Below are positions 17,922 to 27,868 of a stretch of DNA of 64,000 nt, in pieces. This stretch comes from Polaribacter sp. NJDZ03. GTDB lineage: Bacteria > Bacteroidota > Bacteroidia > Flavobacteriales > Flavobacteriaceae. The stretch spans positions 3,893,001 through 3,957,000 of the forward strand of contig NZ_CP079195.1 in the NCBI RefSeq assembly GCF_019263805.1, given 5' to 3'. Below the pieces are notes generated by a model, which made no database searches, was not told the DNA's origin, and was given only the letters and a program-made list of their open reading frames with translations. Position 1 is the stretch's first letter. The number at the start of each line of letters is the position of its first letter. Position numbers and translations under genes: made by a program.

Positions 17922-20900
17922 CTAATTTTTTTTAGATATATTTAGAACCGCATATAACTTATGTGTATCATTATTGTTGATAACAAGCAGTAGTTTACCT
18001 TTCTTAGAATTAAGAATTAACATATTTCTTACATCTTTATCAGCAAATAAACCAGTGGTAACATTAGACACGTATTTATAAAACCCTTTTTTATCACCTA
18101 GTAATAGAACACCTGTTCCTGCATCTGCTCTGGTAGTTTCTACTTCAGACATGTAATTATTTCCTGCTAGAATTAAGTCATTAATATTATCATCATTTAT
18201 ATCTTCAGAAATAATACTATTTATAAGTGATTTTTGAACATGATTAGAAAATGGTTCAAATTTAAATGTACCTTTTCCATCATTTTTAAAAATACCTGAT
18301 TTAAACTGATTTACCTCGTAGTGCAAAGCGCTTTTAATTCGCGAGCCTAAAATACCTTCTAAATCACTATTGGCAAATTCATTGTAAGATTTTATTTTAT
18401 TTTTTAAATGTGGTAATTGTTGTGCAGTACAACCTTTTCCTCTAACGGGAACTTGTTTGTTATTATAGTATTTTGCTAAAAAAATATCTTGAACACCGTT
18501 AAAATCAAAATCGTTTGTATAAATATGAAATGGTTTTTCTTTGGATGCATGAAACTTATAGTTTGTACCTAAATTTCCTGCAATAATGTCTTTATCTCCA
18601 TCATTATCAACATCAGAAACTAAAATCTTATTCCACCAACCTTTGGCATCTTTTAATGCTAGATACTCGTTGCTTTTTATAAGTTTACCATTTTTGTTGA
18701 TGAAAACTTCAATACCCATCCATTCTCCAGTAACAATTAAGTCCACTTGATTATCATTATTTATATCTGTCCAAACGGCATCTGTAACCATGCCTATAAA
18801 TTCTAAATCTGGAGCAAGACTAGGTGTTGCAATAGTAAATTTACCACCATTATTCACCAAAAGAAAACTTTTTGGAGCAAACGGATATTTTTCAGGGATT
18901 ACTCTTCCGCCAACAAAAAGATCTTGGTCTCCATCATTGTCATAATCATTAGCGACAACAATAGAACCTGCGGAAACCATTTCTGGTAGGGCGGTAGTAG
19001 ATTTACTAAATTTCCCTTTTCCGTTGTTGATGTACAACCTATCTAATAACATTTTTGGTAAACGACCAAATTCATAGCTACCACTTACCACATATAAATC
19101 TTGGTCTCCATCCCCGTCTGCATCAAAAAATGTAGCACCAACATCTTCTTGGTTTCGATCTCTAATAAAATCTGGAATATTAGTAGTTTTAAAGCTCCCG
19201 TTTGGGGTACTTAATAATAATTTACCAGCTTGTTTTCTTCCTCCTCCAATATAGACATCATCAAAACCATCATTATTAATATCAGCTTTAGCTACCGCAG
19301 GACCTGTTTGAGATAATTTATGCGGTAATAATACTTGCTTGTGGTAATCATTAAAATAAGGATCGTTATGTGTATACTTAAATTGTTCCTCGGAAAATAG
19401 TGTAGAAAGCCTTGTTTTTTTTGATTTAGGAATGTCTGTAGCGTTAGAATATTCTAAAACAATAGCTGTGTTTATAGCAGGGGTCTGTATTTTTTGACGT
19501 TTACCATCTTGCCAAACTACTTCTGCTTTTAAAACTTTAGCATCTTTATGTATTCCAAAATGTAATTTATTGGAAACGGCAGATAAAAAGCCACGTGTAT
19601 TAATTAGTTGTCTAGTTTGTATAGCCCCATCATTCATATATAAATTAACAATTGTACCCACTCCAAATTTATTATTACTTGGACCATTTAGAGAAAATTG
19701 TAAAAAGTTACCGTTTTCTATTTCACGAGCGTTATTTTTTAAGATAGTTGCAGGCTCATTAATATTATTTACAATTAAATCTAAATCACCATCATTATCT
19801 AAATCTGCATATGCAGCTCCATTAGAAAATGTTGGTTTTCCACTATTCCATTCATCCGAAGTATTTTTAAAGGTTAGGTCGCTGTTATTCTTGAAGAAAT
19901 AGTTAGTTAGTTTTTGTTGAGGTAGCATTTTAGCATATTCAAAGAAATCTTCTTTGGTTGGTTTTCGTCCTTTTGCCCGTAAAGTAGCTAAAATTTTATT
20001 GTTAGAATCTCTATCAATTACATCTCTAAAAACGCCATTTGTTACAAAAATATCATTGTGCCCGTCTAAATCGAAATCTGCGGATAATAAAGACCAACTC
20101 CAATCGGTATCTCCAATTCCTGCCATTTTGCTGATTTCACTAAACGTTCCATTGCCATTATTAACTTGTAACATATTGTGCATGTATTGGTAATGATATC
20201 CTGACTTTGTCATAGATTCAAAATTTTCAATAGAGGTCATACCCATTGTGGTTTTAGAACGAATATAATCTTCCGGATTCATGTCTAATGTCATTAAATC
20301 TAAAAGACCATCATTATTAATATCCGCTACATCTCCGCCCATGGTATTAAAAGCCATGTGCTTGATTACTTTGTCTCTGCCTTCAGAAAAAGTACTGTTT
20401 CCATTGTTTAGATATACGTAATCTGGTATGTTAAAATCGTTATTAACATAAATATCTAAAAAACCATCATTATTTAAATCGGCAACTTGCGGATTTAAAC
20501 CAAACCCGGTTTCTGGTAAGATTCCAGATTTTATAGAAACATCAGTAAAATGACCAGTACCATCATTATTATATAAACGATCGCTACCTTTTAGGGTGAT
20601 GGTTTTTGGATCTTTTTGTAAAGCTAAAAGATCTATAATATCTGTTTGACTTCTATTAATAATATCTCCTGCATTAGAAACAAAAACATCTAAATCGTTG
20701 TCATTATCATAATCAAAAAAGATGGCATTTATGGTTCTGTTTTCATCGTCTAAACCCAATTCTTTTGCTTTTTCTGTAAATGTTAAATCGCCATTATTAA
20801 TATATAACATGTTTGCAAATTGATGATTTTCATCAATCCAACCACCTCTAGATAGATAGATGTCTAGATAGCCGTCATTATTAACATCTGCTATAGTTAC

Positions 20901-21293
20901 ACCAGTATCAAAGCCTGGTCTTTTAATAATTCCGGCTTTTTTAGAAATATCTTCAAATTTAAAATTGCCTTTATTTATATATAATTTATTGTCTGACGTA
21001 TTTGAAGAAAATAAAATATCGACCAATCCGTCGTTATTAAAATCTGCTGTAGCAACACCAGCACCTATATACATGTAATTGTATTGAAAATAATTAGCAT
21101 CTGGACTTTCTATTAATGAATTTTGAAAATCGACTCCAGAATCTTTAGGTAAAACGGTAATGAAGAGTTTTTTTACGTCTACTTTTATAGTGGTCTTTTT
21201 TATTTTTTTATCACAAGAAAAAAGAGAAATCAATATTAAAAAAAAGATTGATTTAACAAAAAATGCTGTATTTATTATAGTTAAGTTTGACAT
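17922..21293 (-). CDS. FG-GAP/VCBS repeat and ASPIC/UnbV lipoprotein
   Basis: A 1123-residue lipoprotein (cysteine 27 in SLFSCDK). It is built from many calcium-binding FG-GAP repeats of the form DxNNDGxxD (for example ADFNNDGLVDILF, ADVNNDGYLDIYL), with an ASPIC/UnbV segment near residues 540-630, as in CRTAC1-like proteins. It is presumably at the outer surface. It lies 83 bp downstream of SusD on the same strand, after a hairpin, so it is probably expressed at a lower level with the SusCD pair. The biochemical role of such proteins is not known; glycan binding or adhesion is a guess from context. Confidence 0.85.
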   Translation of the reverse strand: MSNLTIINTAFFVKSIFFLILISLFSCDKKIKKTTIKVDVKKLFITVLPKDSGVDFQNSLIESPDANYFQYNYMYIGAGVATADFNNDGLVDILFSSNTSDNKLYINKGNFKFEDISKKAGIIKRPGFDTGVTIADVNNDGYLDIYLSRGGWIDENHQFANMLYINNGDLTFTEKAKELGLDDENRTINAIFFDYDNDNDLDVFVSNAGDIINRSQTDIIDLLALQKDPKTITLKGSDRLYNNDGTGHFTDVSIKSGILPETGFGLNPQVADLNNDGFLDIYVNNDFNIPDYVYLNNGNSTFSEGRDKVIKHMAFNTMGGDVADINNDGLLDLMTLDMNPEDYIRSKTTMGMTSIENFESMTKSGYHYQYMHNMLQVNNGNGTFSEISKMAGIGDTDWSWSLLSADFDLDGHNDIFVTNGVFRDVIDRDSNNKILATLRAKGRKPTKEDFFEYAKMLPQQKLTNYFFKNNSDLTFKNTSDEWNSGKPTFSNGAAYADLDNDGDLDLIVNNINEPATILKNNAREIENGNFLQFSLNGPSNNKFGVGTIVNLYMNDGAIQTRQLINTRGFLSAVSNKLHFGIHKDAKVLKAEVVWQDGKRQKIQTPAINTAIVLEYSNATDIPKSKKTRLSTLFSEEQFKYTHNDPYFNDYHKQVLLPHKLSQTGPAVAKADINNDGFDDVYIGGGRKQAGKLLLSTPNGSFKTTNIPDFIRDRNQEDVGATFFDADGDGDQDLYVVSGSYEFGRLPKMLLDRLYINNGKGKFSKSTTALPEMVSAGSIVVANDYDNDGDQDLFVGGRVIPEKYPFAPKSFLLVNNGGKFTIATPSLAPDLEFIGMVTDAVWTDINNDNQVDLIVTGEWMGIEVFINKNGKLIKSNEYLALKDAKGWWNKILVSDVDNDGDKDIIAGNLGTNYKFHASKEKPFHIYTNDFDFNGVQDIFLAKYYNNKQVPVRGKGCTAQQLPHLKNKIKSYNEFANSDLEGILGSRIKSALHYEVNQFKSGIFKNDGKGTFKFEPFSNHVQKSLINSIISEDINDDNINDLILAGNNYMSEVETTRADAGTGVLLLGDKKGFYKYVSNVTTGLFADKDVRNMLILNSKKGKLLLVINNNDTHKLYAVLNISKKN

Positions 21294-21312
21294 GTTTTTT
21301 TATAAGAATTAT

Positions 21313-21357
21313 AAGTAAAAAACGGTAAGACATATAAAATATCCTACCGTTTTACTT
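21313..21357 (-). terminator. Hairpin between SusD and FG-GAP gene
   Basis: TACCGTTTTACTT at 21345-21357 pairs with 21313-21327, with two bulged bases, about 20 bp after the SusD stop on the minus strand and followed by T residues. It likely attenuates read-through from susCD. Confidence 0.6.
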
Positions 21358-21376
21358 AAAATTAAATATTTAAAAA

Positions 21377-22906
21377 TTAATTACCCAAATTAGGGTTGTT
21401 ATTTAATGCTTCTGCAGGAATAGGAGAAAAATAATTATCAGTACTTAAACTACCAGCGATTTGATTATGTTCTGCAATTGTGCCTGAAGGAGTTCTATTA
21501 CCTAGTACTTCTTGAACACGTTCTAATCGCATTAAATCATACCATCTTAAATATTCTCCTGCAAACTCCCATTTACGTTCTGTAAACGCTAATTCAGCTA
21601 AATCGCCACTAGATAGATCTACGGTAGCATCTGGTGTAGCAAATGGTAAACCAGATGCTCTACGACGTATTTTATTTAATGCTTCCCAAGAATCTGCAGT
21701 TACAGCACCTGATCTAGCAGAAGCTTCTGCATAGATTAATAAAACTTCTGCATAACGCATAAAGAAGTCGTTTCTATTGGTAATAAATGAGTTTGGTAAA
21801 TCTCCTTTTGGACCTGCTATTTTTTTAAAAATAGGACTTTTTTGATCTTTAGCAGAACTAAAGTTTCTCCAATCTAAATCCATTCTATATGTAGCTTCTT
21901 TTCTAGGTCCTGTAGGGAAATCTTCATAAAATTTAATTTCACCAAATGTTTCACTCCATCCACCTGCACTATCATTTAAACCTACAATTCCATATTTCCA
22001 ATTTGCAATTCTATCATCACCGCAAGAGTTACAATAAGTAAGTGTAAAAACAGATTCATTATTAAATCGGCCTGCAACTGTCCATAAGTTTTCTAGGTCA
22101 TCTACCAATCCAAATTTATATGTACTAGCATTATCTATAACTGTTTTAGCAATATTAGCTGCATCTGTATATTTACTGTTGTCTTTTAAAGGGAAACCAG
22201 CCCAATCCATATATAAACGAGCTAAAATACTTTTAGCAGAACCCTTATTAGGTCTAGAAGCACCTTCTTTTAAACTTGGATAAACATTAGGTAATCTTTT
22301 TTCTGCTTCTAATAAATCTGCTTCTATTTGTTGAAATACTTCTAATTGTGTTGCTCTAGAAATATTTGGATCAGGAATTGTAGTTAGTGGTAGAGGAATT
22401 CTACCATGAACTCTAGCTAACTGGTAGAACATAATACCTCTTATAAAGTGAGTTTCGCCAATATATCTATTTAATAAATCTTGATCTACTGCTAAATTTT
22501 CTAAACCTTTAGACCTGTCTAAAACTGAATTTGTAGTGTTAATTACATCTAAAATTGCATTCCAGTTAGATAATAGTCTACTATTTGATGCTTGTACATT
22601 TCTTTGGTCAAACTCTCTAAAATCGGCTTTATTACCAGAAGCCCAGGTTGTCATATCATCACCCGCCCAAGCAGGAGCATAAAAAGTAGTCCATCTAGAT
22701 GCATTTACTATTTTACTGTAAATACCAGATATTCCTTTGTCCATTTCATCTAAATTAGAAAATACTTCTGGAGGTAAATTAAATTCTAAAGGATCTGGAT
22801 CTAATTCTGCACAGCTTTGAAAATTTAAGGTAGTAAAAACAACTATAAAAATTACTAATAACTTAGCGGTTTTATTATATTTTGTACTTATTTTTATTTT
22901 GTTCAT
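21377..22906 (-). CDS. SusD/RagB-family glycan-binding lipoprotein
   Basis: A 509-residue outer-membrane lipoprotein (cysteine in NFQSCAEL near residue 32) with the helical TPR-like core of SusD proteins and the conserved C-terminal region (WYDLMRLERVQEVLG, then YFSPIPAEAL near the end). It caps the SusC transporter and binds oligosaccharide at the cell surface. It follows SusC by 15 bp on the same strand. The ligand is inferred to be an agaro- or porphyran-oligosaccharide from the neighbouring enzymes. Confidence 0.93.
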   Translation of the reverse strand: MNKIKISTKYNKTAKLLVIFIVVFTTLNFQSCAELDPDPLEFNLPPEVFSNLDEMDKGISGIYSKIVNASRWTTFYAPAWAGDDMTTWASGNKADFREFDQRNVQASNSRLLSNWNAILDVINTTNSVLDRSKGLENLAVDQDLLNRYIGETHFIRGIMFYQLARVHGRIPLPLTTIPDPNISRATQLEVFQQIEADLLEAEKRLPNVYPSLKEGASRPNKGSAKSILARLYMDWAGFPLKDNSKYTDAANIAKTVIDNASTYKFGLVDDLENLWTVAGRFNNESVFTLTYCNSCGDDRIANWKYGIVGLNDSAGGWSETFGEIKFYEDFPTGPRKEATYRMDLDWRNFSSAKDQKSPIFKKIAGPKGDLPNSFITNRNDFFMRYAEVLLIYAEASARSGAVTADSWEALNKIRRRASGLPFATPDATVDLSSGDLAELAFTERKWEFAGEYLRWYDLMRLERVQEVLGNRTPSGTIAEHNQIAGSLSTDNYFSPIPAEALNNNPNLGN

Positions 22907-22921
22907 TTTTTTTTTTTTAGA

Positions 22922-25900
22922 TTAAAACTCTAATTTTAGCCCTAACGTAAATGTTCTTGGGTTTGGATATGCACCTTGATCTAATCCGGCACCACCATCT
23001 ACAGGCGCAGAAATTCCAGGGTCAGATGTTATTGGGGTAGAAGATACTTCTGGATCATATCCAGAATAATTAGTTATAAGGAATACGTTTTGCCCACTTG
23101 CATAAACTTCTAGTTTACTAACACCTTTTATTAAGTTTTTTAGATTGTAACCTAACTTAACATTACTTAATCTAATGAAACTACCATCTTCAATCCACCT
23201 AGATGAATTTAAAAGGTTGCTAGCACCATTTCTAGGAATTTCCGTTTCGTTAGCAGCTGTCCAAGTATTGTATCTAGAAGGGGATAGATTATCTCTAAAA
23301 GCAGCAGCTCCTCCGTTTAATGCTGCAGAAACAAAATTATAAACATCAAATCCGGTAGCACCAGTAATAAAGATATTAAAATTCCAATCTTTATACGTAA
23401 AACTATTATTAAAGCCCCAAGAAGTTGTTGGTAAACCATTACCAATAGGACCTAAAACGAATTCTCCGTTTTCATCTCTTAAATATTTTGGATCACCAGG
23501 AACACGATCAAAAGTAGCGGCTAATGCTGTTTCATTTGTTTTCCAAGTTCCTAAAAAAGTATATCCGTTAAATGTACCTATTGGTTCTCCCACCTTTATA
23601 ACATCTACTCTAGCTTGTGAACCTCCAATTACTAAGTTATTACCAGGGATTTGATTTAAATCTCCATTTAGTGCTATAACTTTATTTTTTAAGAGAGAAA
23701 CATTAAGTGAGGTATTCCAATTAAAGTTATCATTTCTAATAATATCACCAGAAAGAGAAATGTCTAAACCTTTATTTTCTACCTCACCAACATTTTCATA
23801 TTTTCGATATAAAGTACCTGTAACAGTTGTTTGTAATAAAAGATCTTTAGTTGTTTTTTTATAATAATCTAAAGACCCCGTAAAACGTCCTTGAAGAATA
23901 CCAAAATCTACACCTGCATTAATTTGAGTTGTGGTTTCCCAAGTTAAATCTGGGTTTCCTATTTGAATTAACGTTTGCCCGGTCTGAGCTGTATTACCAT
24001 CAAAAGAATACAAACCAGAATCATTCGTAATAGAAGAAGAGGCAAGTGCATTAATGTTTTCATTACCAACTTGTCCCCATCCTGCTCTTAATTTTAAATT
24101 AGATAAAAATTCTCCATCTTCAATAAATTTTAATTTATTTAAGCTATAAGCAGCAGCAAGAGAAGGGAAATAACCTGTTCTATTTCCTTTTAGAAATTTA
24201 GAAGATTCATCTACTCTTAAAGAACCTGTAAGGTATATTGTGTTATCAAAATTATAATTAACACGTCCTAAATAAGATTGAATAGAAGTTCTAGCACCTC
24301 CATTGGTGAAAAATTCGTTATTACTATTGTCTCCATGGTAAAAACTAGGAACATTAACATCAAATGCACTATAAGCATTGGTTTTAGAAACAGCACCCTG
24401 AAATTCATAGACTCCTGTTATATCTAAATTGTGTTTATTAAAAGATTTTTTCCAATTTAGAATGTTACTAATTTGATGCGTAGTCTGTTTATAATTATTA
24501 TAATATAAAATATTAAAACTAGATCCAACACCCTGTGCAGGGTCTTTTTCCCATCTAAAAGATTCTGTATTTCCATTATATCTTGTTGCATTTGTTATTA
24601 ATGTGTAGGTAAAATTATCATTAATTTTATAATTTAGATTTAAAGTTGCATTTAAACGATCTCCTATAACCTCATCTTTACTTTCCGTTAAATTATAGAT
24701 TGGGTTATATCCATTATTTGCATTACTAGTTCTGTAAATATAATTTCCGTTTGCATCTCTTACAGGAGAAGTAGGATCCCAGGTTAGTGCTTTTAGTAAA
24801 ATACTACCATTAAAACGCGCAAAAGCATCTTGGTTGTTTAAAGTATATTCTCTACTTCCATAAACATTGAAACCAATATTTAACCTGTCATTTACTTCAA
24901 TACCTAAATTAGCTCTAAAAGAACCTCTTTTATAATTGGTATTAATTTGTGTACCTTCTTGTGTTAAATAGTTACCAGAAACAAAATAATTTATTTTGTC
25001 TGAACGACCGCTCATAGATACTTGTGTATTGGATCCAATACCCGTTTGTGATATTAAATCTTCGTAATCAATAGGGTTTGCATCTAAATTAGCAATTTGT
25101 TGAGTTGTAAAAGGAAGGTTGTTTTGATCGGATGCTTCATTATTTAAAACTCTAGCAAATTGACCAGAATTTAACTTATCAATTTTCTTTGCAAAAGAAG
25201 ACACGGATGCAAACTGACTTACAGTAAATTTAGTTTTATCACTTTTTCCTTTTTTGGTAGTTACTAAAATAACTCCATTGGAACCTCTAGAGCCATATAC
25301 AGCTAAAGCAGATGCATCTTTTAAGACTTCCATAGAAGAAATGTCATCTGGATTCAATGATTTTAAATCTCCTCCAAAAACACCATCTACAACTACTAGT
25401 GGGTTATTATTACCTGTAACAGAGTTAACCCCTCTTACTCTTACTTTTATATCTGCCCCAGGTTGCCCGCCTCCAGATACAGTTATTCCAGAAGCCCTAC
25501 CTTGTAATGCATTTTCAACACGAACAACGGGTGCGTCTTTAAAGGATTTAGCAGTTACTTGTGATACAGATCCTGTAATATCACTCTTTTTAGCAGTACC
25601 ATAACCGATTACTACAATTTCTTCTAACTGGCTTGCATCTTCAGCAAGAACAACATTAATTACTGTTTGTTCTTTTACTGTAATATTTTGTGCTGCATAT
25701 CCTAAAAAAGAAAAGATAAGAATATCTTCGGTAGATGCTGAAAGGGTAAAATTACCATCAAAATCTGTTGTTGTACCCGTTGTTGTTCCTTTTTTAAGAA
25801 TACTTACACCAGGAATAGGCATTTTGTTTTCATCACTAACTGTTCCTGTGATGGTTTTTTGTGAATAGGAGTTTTGTGCACTCATTAATGTTAGTAATAA

Positions 25901-25948
25901 CACTAACAAGAAACTCTTACTTATTAGTTTAGTAATTTGCTGTTTCAT
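22922..25948 (-). CDS. SusC/RagA TonB-dependent oligosaccharide transporter
   Basis: A 1008-residue TonB-dependent outer-membrane transporter. It shows a signal peptide (1-30, ending NSYSQ), a carboxypeptidase-regulatory-like domain (about 32-115), a plug domain (about 120-240, with DASALAVYGSRGSNGVILVTT) and a beta-barrel that ends in LGLKLEF. There is no extra N-terminal STN (secretin/TonB short N-terminal) domain, so it is not expected to signal to a FecI/FecR-type sigma factor. It pairs with the SusD gene downstream. Its upstream region carries three tandem 11-bp ACTTGACATAA-like units. Confidence 0.95.
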   Translation of the reverse strand: MKQQITKLISKSFLLVLLLTLMSAQNSYSQKTITGTVSDENKMPIPGVSILKKGTTTGTTTDFDGNFTLSASTEDILIFSFLGYAAQNITVKEQTVINVVLAEDASQLEEIVVIGYGTAKKSDITGSVSQVTAKSFKDAPVVRVENALQGRASGITVSGGGQPGADIKVRVRGVNSVTGNNNPLVVVDGVFGGDLKSLNPDDISSMEVLKDASALAVYGSRGSNGVILVTTKKGKSDKTKFTVSQFASVSSFAKKIDKLNSGQFARVLNNEASDQNNLPFTTQQIANLDANPIDYEDLISQTGIGSNTQVSMSGRSDKINYFVSGNYLTQEGTQINTNYKRGSFRANLGIEVNDRLNIGFNVYGSREYTLNNQDAFARFNGSILLKALTWDPTSPVRDANGNYIYRTSNANNGYNPIYNLTESKDEVIGDRLNATLNLNYKINDNFTYTLITNATRYNGNTESFRWEKDPAQGVGSSFNILYYNNYKQTTHQISNILNWKKSFNKHNLDITGVYEFQGAVSKTNAYSAFDVNVPSFYHGDNSNNEFFTNGGARTSIQSYLGRVNYNFDNTIYLTGSLRVDESSKFLKGNRTGYFPSLAAAYSLNKLKFIEDGEFLSNLKLRAGWGQVGNENINALASSSITNDSGLYSFDGNTAQTGQTLIQIGNPDLTWETTTQINAGVDFGILQGRFTGSLDYYKKTTKDLLLQTTVTGTLYRKYENVGEVENKGLDISLSGDIIRNDNFNWNTSLNVSLLKNKVIALNGDLNQIPGNNLVIGGSQARVDVIKVGEPIGTFNGYTFLGTWKTNETALAATFDRVPGDPKYLRDENGEFVLGPIGNGLPTTSWGFNNSFTYKDWNFNIFITGATGFDVYNFVSAALNGGAAAFRDNLSPSRYNTWTAANETEIPRNGASNLLNSSRWIEDGSFIRLSNVKLGYNLKNLIKGVSKLEVYASGQNVFLITNYSGYDPEVSSTPITSDPGISAPVDGGAGLDQGAYPNPRTFTLGLKLEF

Positions 25949-26348
25949 ATACTAATTTAATTATTGTTAATTGTTAATTAATTGTTTCTATTGATTTTAG
26001 GTTTATAAAATCTAAGAAGTTCTGCTATTGTTTACTTTTAATCGGTTTAAAAGTAAATGTTAAAGAATTACGGAGTAATTGGTAACATTACCTTTTCATT
26101 ATTTTATTCTGCCATATGATTAATTTGAATTTAAAATTTGGTTAATACAAAGTTGTTTTTTATTAAAATAAAAACAGTAAAATTGAACTTGACATAAACT
26201 TGACATAAACTTGATATTGTTTAGTGTTGATTTTAACTATTTGAAATTAAGTGTTTTAATATTTGTCTATGTTAGTTTAAATAGATTTTATATTTTGATT
26301 AGGTATTTTTTTATTTCAAAATTTATTAAAATGTTTTCCTAACGCATC
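25949..26348. other. Promoter region of susCD
   Basis: This 400-bp AT-rich gap lies between the SusC start and the decayed aldolase. Apart from the tandem repeats at 26187-26219 I recognise no gene or RNA. Confidence 0.5.
26187..26219. promoter_or_regulatory. Triple 11-bp direct repeat, ACTTGACATAA type
   Basis: Three head-to-tail units start at 26187, 26198 and 26209: ACTTGACATAA, ACTTGACATAA and ACTTGATATTG. One unit equals about one helical turn, so a protein oligomer could bind on a single DNA face. The array lies 239 bp upstream of the SusC start. It is the best copy of a motif also seen at 1752, 16328, 28574 and 29950. Confidence 0.65.
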
Positions 26349-26869
26349 CTAATCTTTATTAGCAATCATTTCTGGGTCAAAAAGGAAACCTCCCATTCCA
26401 AAAGCTTTAGCTCCTGCATTTTTGTATGCTTCCATATTTTCTAAAAGATGCCTCTTGTTGGCAGAAGGAAAAACCTTTACCATTTTAGCACCTAATTTAT
26501 GAGCAGTAAACATTTCTGTAGGTGAAGATGCACCAGGAAAAACAGAATTTTTTTTACACAGAATTTAATTACTTTTTTATCTACTATTGGTGTTGCAATA
26601 AAATTTGCACCAGATTTTAAAACTTTTTTTGCATCTTTAATAGACAAAATTGTTCCGCAATCAATATTTAATTTTCCGTCAAATTCTTTTACGAATACTT
26701 CAATAAGATCAAAAACATTAGGTTATTTCTAGTAACCTTTAAGCTAGTAAAACCTTGTTTTTGATATGTTCTTGCAATATTTAAGGTTGTTTCCTTATCA
26801 TATCTTCTTAGAACTCCAATTACAGTTGTTTTCTTAAATAATTTTTCTAAAAAATGGTTTCATATTCAT
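26349..26869 (-). pseudogene. Decayed KDPG/KHG aldolase
   Basis: Reading the minus strand across three frames recovers most of a 2-keto-3-deoxy-6-phosphogluconate aldolase: KTTVIGVLRRYDKETTLNIA, then NVFDLIEVFVKEFDGKLNID, GANFIATPIVDKKVI, then VFPGASSPTEMFTAHKLGAK and GMGGFLFDPEMIANKD. Breaks that would be repaired by one base occur in the A/T run near 26850, near 26728 and in the eight-T run at 26548-26555. About 20-25 residues are also missing between KVFPS and ENMEAY, where the family has the second half of the barrel. The intact enzyme would split KDPG to pyruvate and glyceraldehyde-3-phosphate. Its start overlaps the lactonase stop (ATGA), so the two were one operon. Confidence 0.8.
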
Positions 26870-27855
26870 TTTAATTTTATTCTTAATATTAATTCATGAC
26901 AAGAAACATATAGTTCAGATTCGTCATCATTAAAAGCACAGTTAGATGTTAATTTATCTGTTTTTATAGTTCCTAAATGATTACCATTTTGATCAATTAC
27001 AAAAACACCATCAGGACCTGTAAGAAATATAGTTCCGTCTTTTTTACAGCCATTCCATCGGGCAATTGTTTAGCAATACTTTTCTTTAAAGCTTCTCTCA
27101 TGTCTAAAACAATGTTTTCATTACTTAGTGTTCCATCTTGAGAAAGGTTATAAGAAATAAACAATACAGGCTCAGAATTGGCAATATATAATTTTGAATT
27201 ATCTGGAGATAAACCTATTCCGTTTGGTGTTTTCCACTTAGAAGTTAACAAGGTTACTTTTCCTTTTATGTCTATTTTATAAACACCTTGATAATCGATT
27301 TCTTTTGTCCCTTTTTCTATTCCAAAATTAGGATCTGTAAAATAAATATTTCCTTTTTTATCAACTACCAAATCATTAGGAGCATTAAACCTTTTTCCTT
27401 CAAAATTATTGGCAATTACTTCGAAGTTAGACATCGGTTTTGTAAAACTCCCTTTATATCTAGCAATAACTCTGTCTCCTGTTTGACATAGAATTAAATA
27501 ACCATTATTATCTAAAAATAATCCATTAGAACCTTGTAGTTTTTTTGTTTTACCGGTATACCCACTTGGTTTTAAAAAAGGTTTTGCACCTTCTTTTTCC
27601 GTCCATTTATAATTGGTATTTTCTGTAACATCAGAAAATAATAAACAGTGTTCTTTAGGTACCCAAACAGGTCCTTCTGTCCAAATATAACCTTCAGAAA
27701 TTATTTCTATTTTTGTTGATTTTGGAACGTGTTTGTAAAAGTCATCCGTTACTTTTTCTAAATATCCCATGGTTTTATAAGCTACCTTTTCTTCTAATTT
27801 AATGGGTGTTTTTTCAGGATTGTTCTTTAATTTATATACGTTAAACTTTTCCTAT
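26866..27855 (-). pseudogene. Frameshifted SMP-30/gluconolactonase
   Basis: The largest open piece (26997-27770) encodes an SMP-30-type lactonase with the metal-ligand motifs EGPVW, NAPNDL, PNGIGLSPD and PDGMA. After PDGMAVKK the frame breaks in an A6 run near 27045. Restoring one A gives the rest of the propeller (DGTIFLTGPDGVFVIDQNGN to ELYVSCHELILRIKLK). Upstream of the first Met the frame stays open (FNVYKLKNNPEKT) back to about 27855. The remnant of a signal peptide (LCFFCSYLFLIG) appears there in another frame. The gene would have hydrolysed a sugar lactone such as galactonolactone. It is broken at both ends. Confidence 0.8.
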
Positions 27856-27868
27856 TAAAAATAAATAA

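Noticed and set aside
19570..20193. Two plus-strand frames inside the large FG-GAP gene
   Set aside because: They are antisense to repetitive calcium-motif coding sequence and show no homology-like features.
22922..25948. Possible truncation of SusC because it is on the short side
   Set aside because: Signal peptide, regulatory-like domain, plug and the terminal barrel strand ending in phenylalanine are all present.
21293..25948. Search for a FecI/FecR-type sigma and anti-sigma pair next to SusC
   Set aside because: No such genes are present and SusC has no STN signalling domain.
26349..27050. Frameshifts as sequencing errors in homopolymers
   Set aside because: Three of the four single-base breaks are in A/T runs and could be errors. 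However, the aldolase also lacks an internal segment and the AraC gene is truncated, and no other gene in 64 kb is affected, so real decay is preferred.
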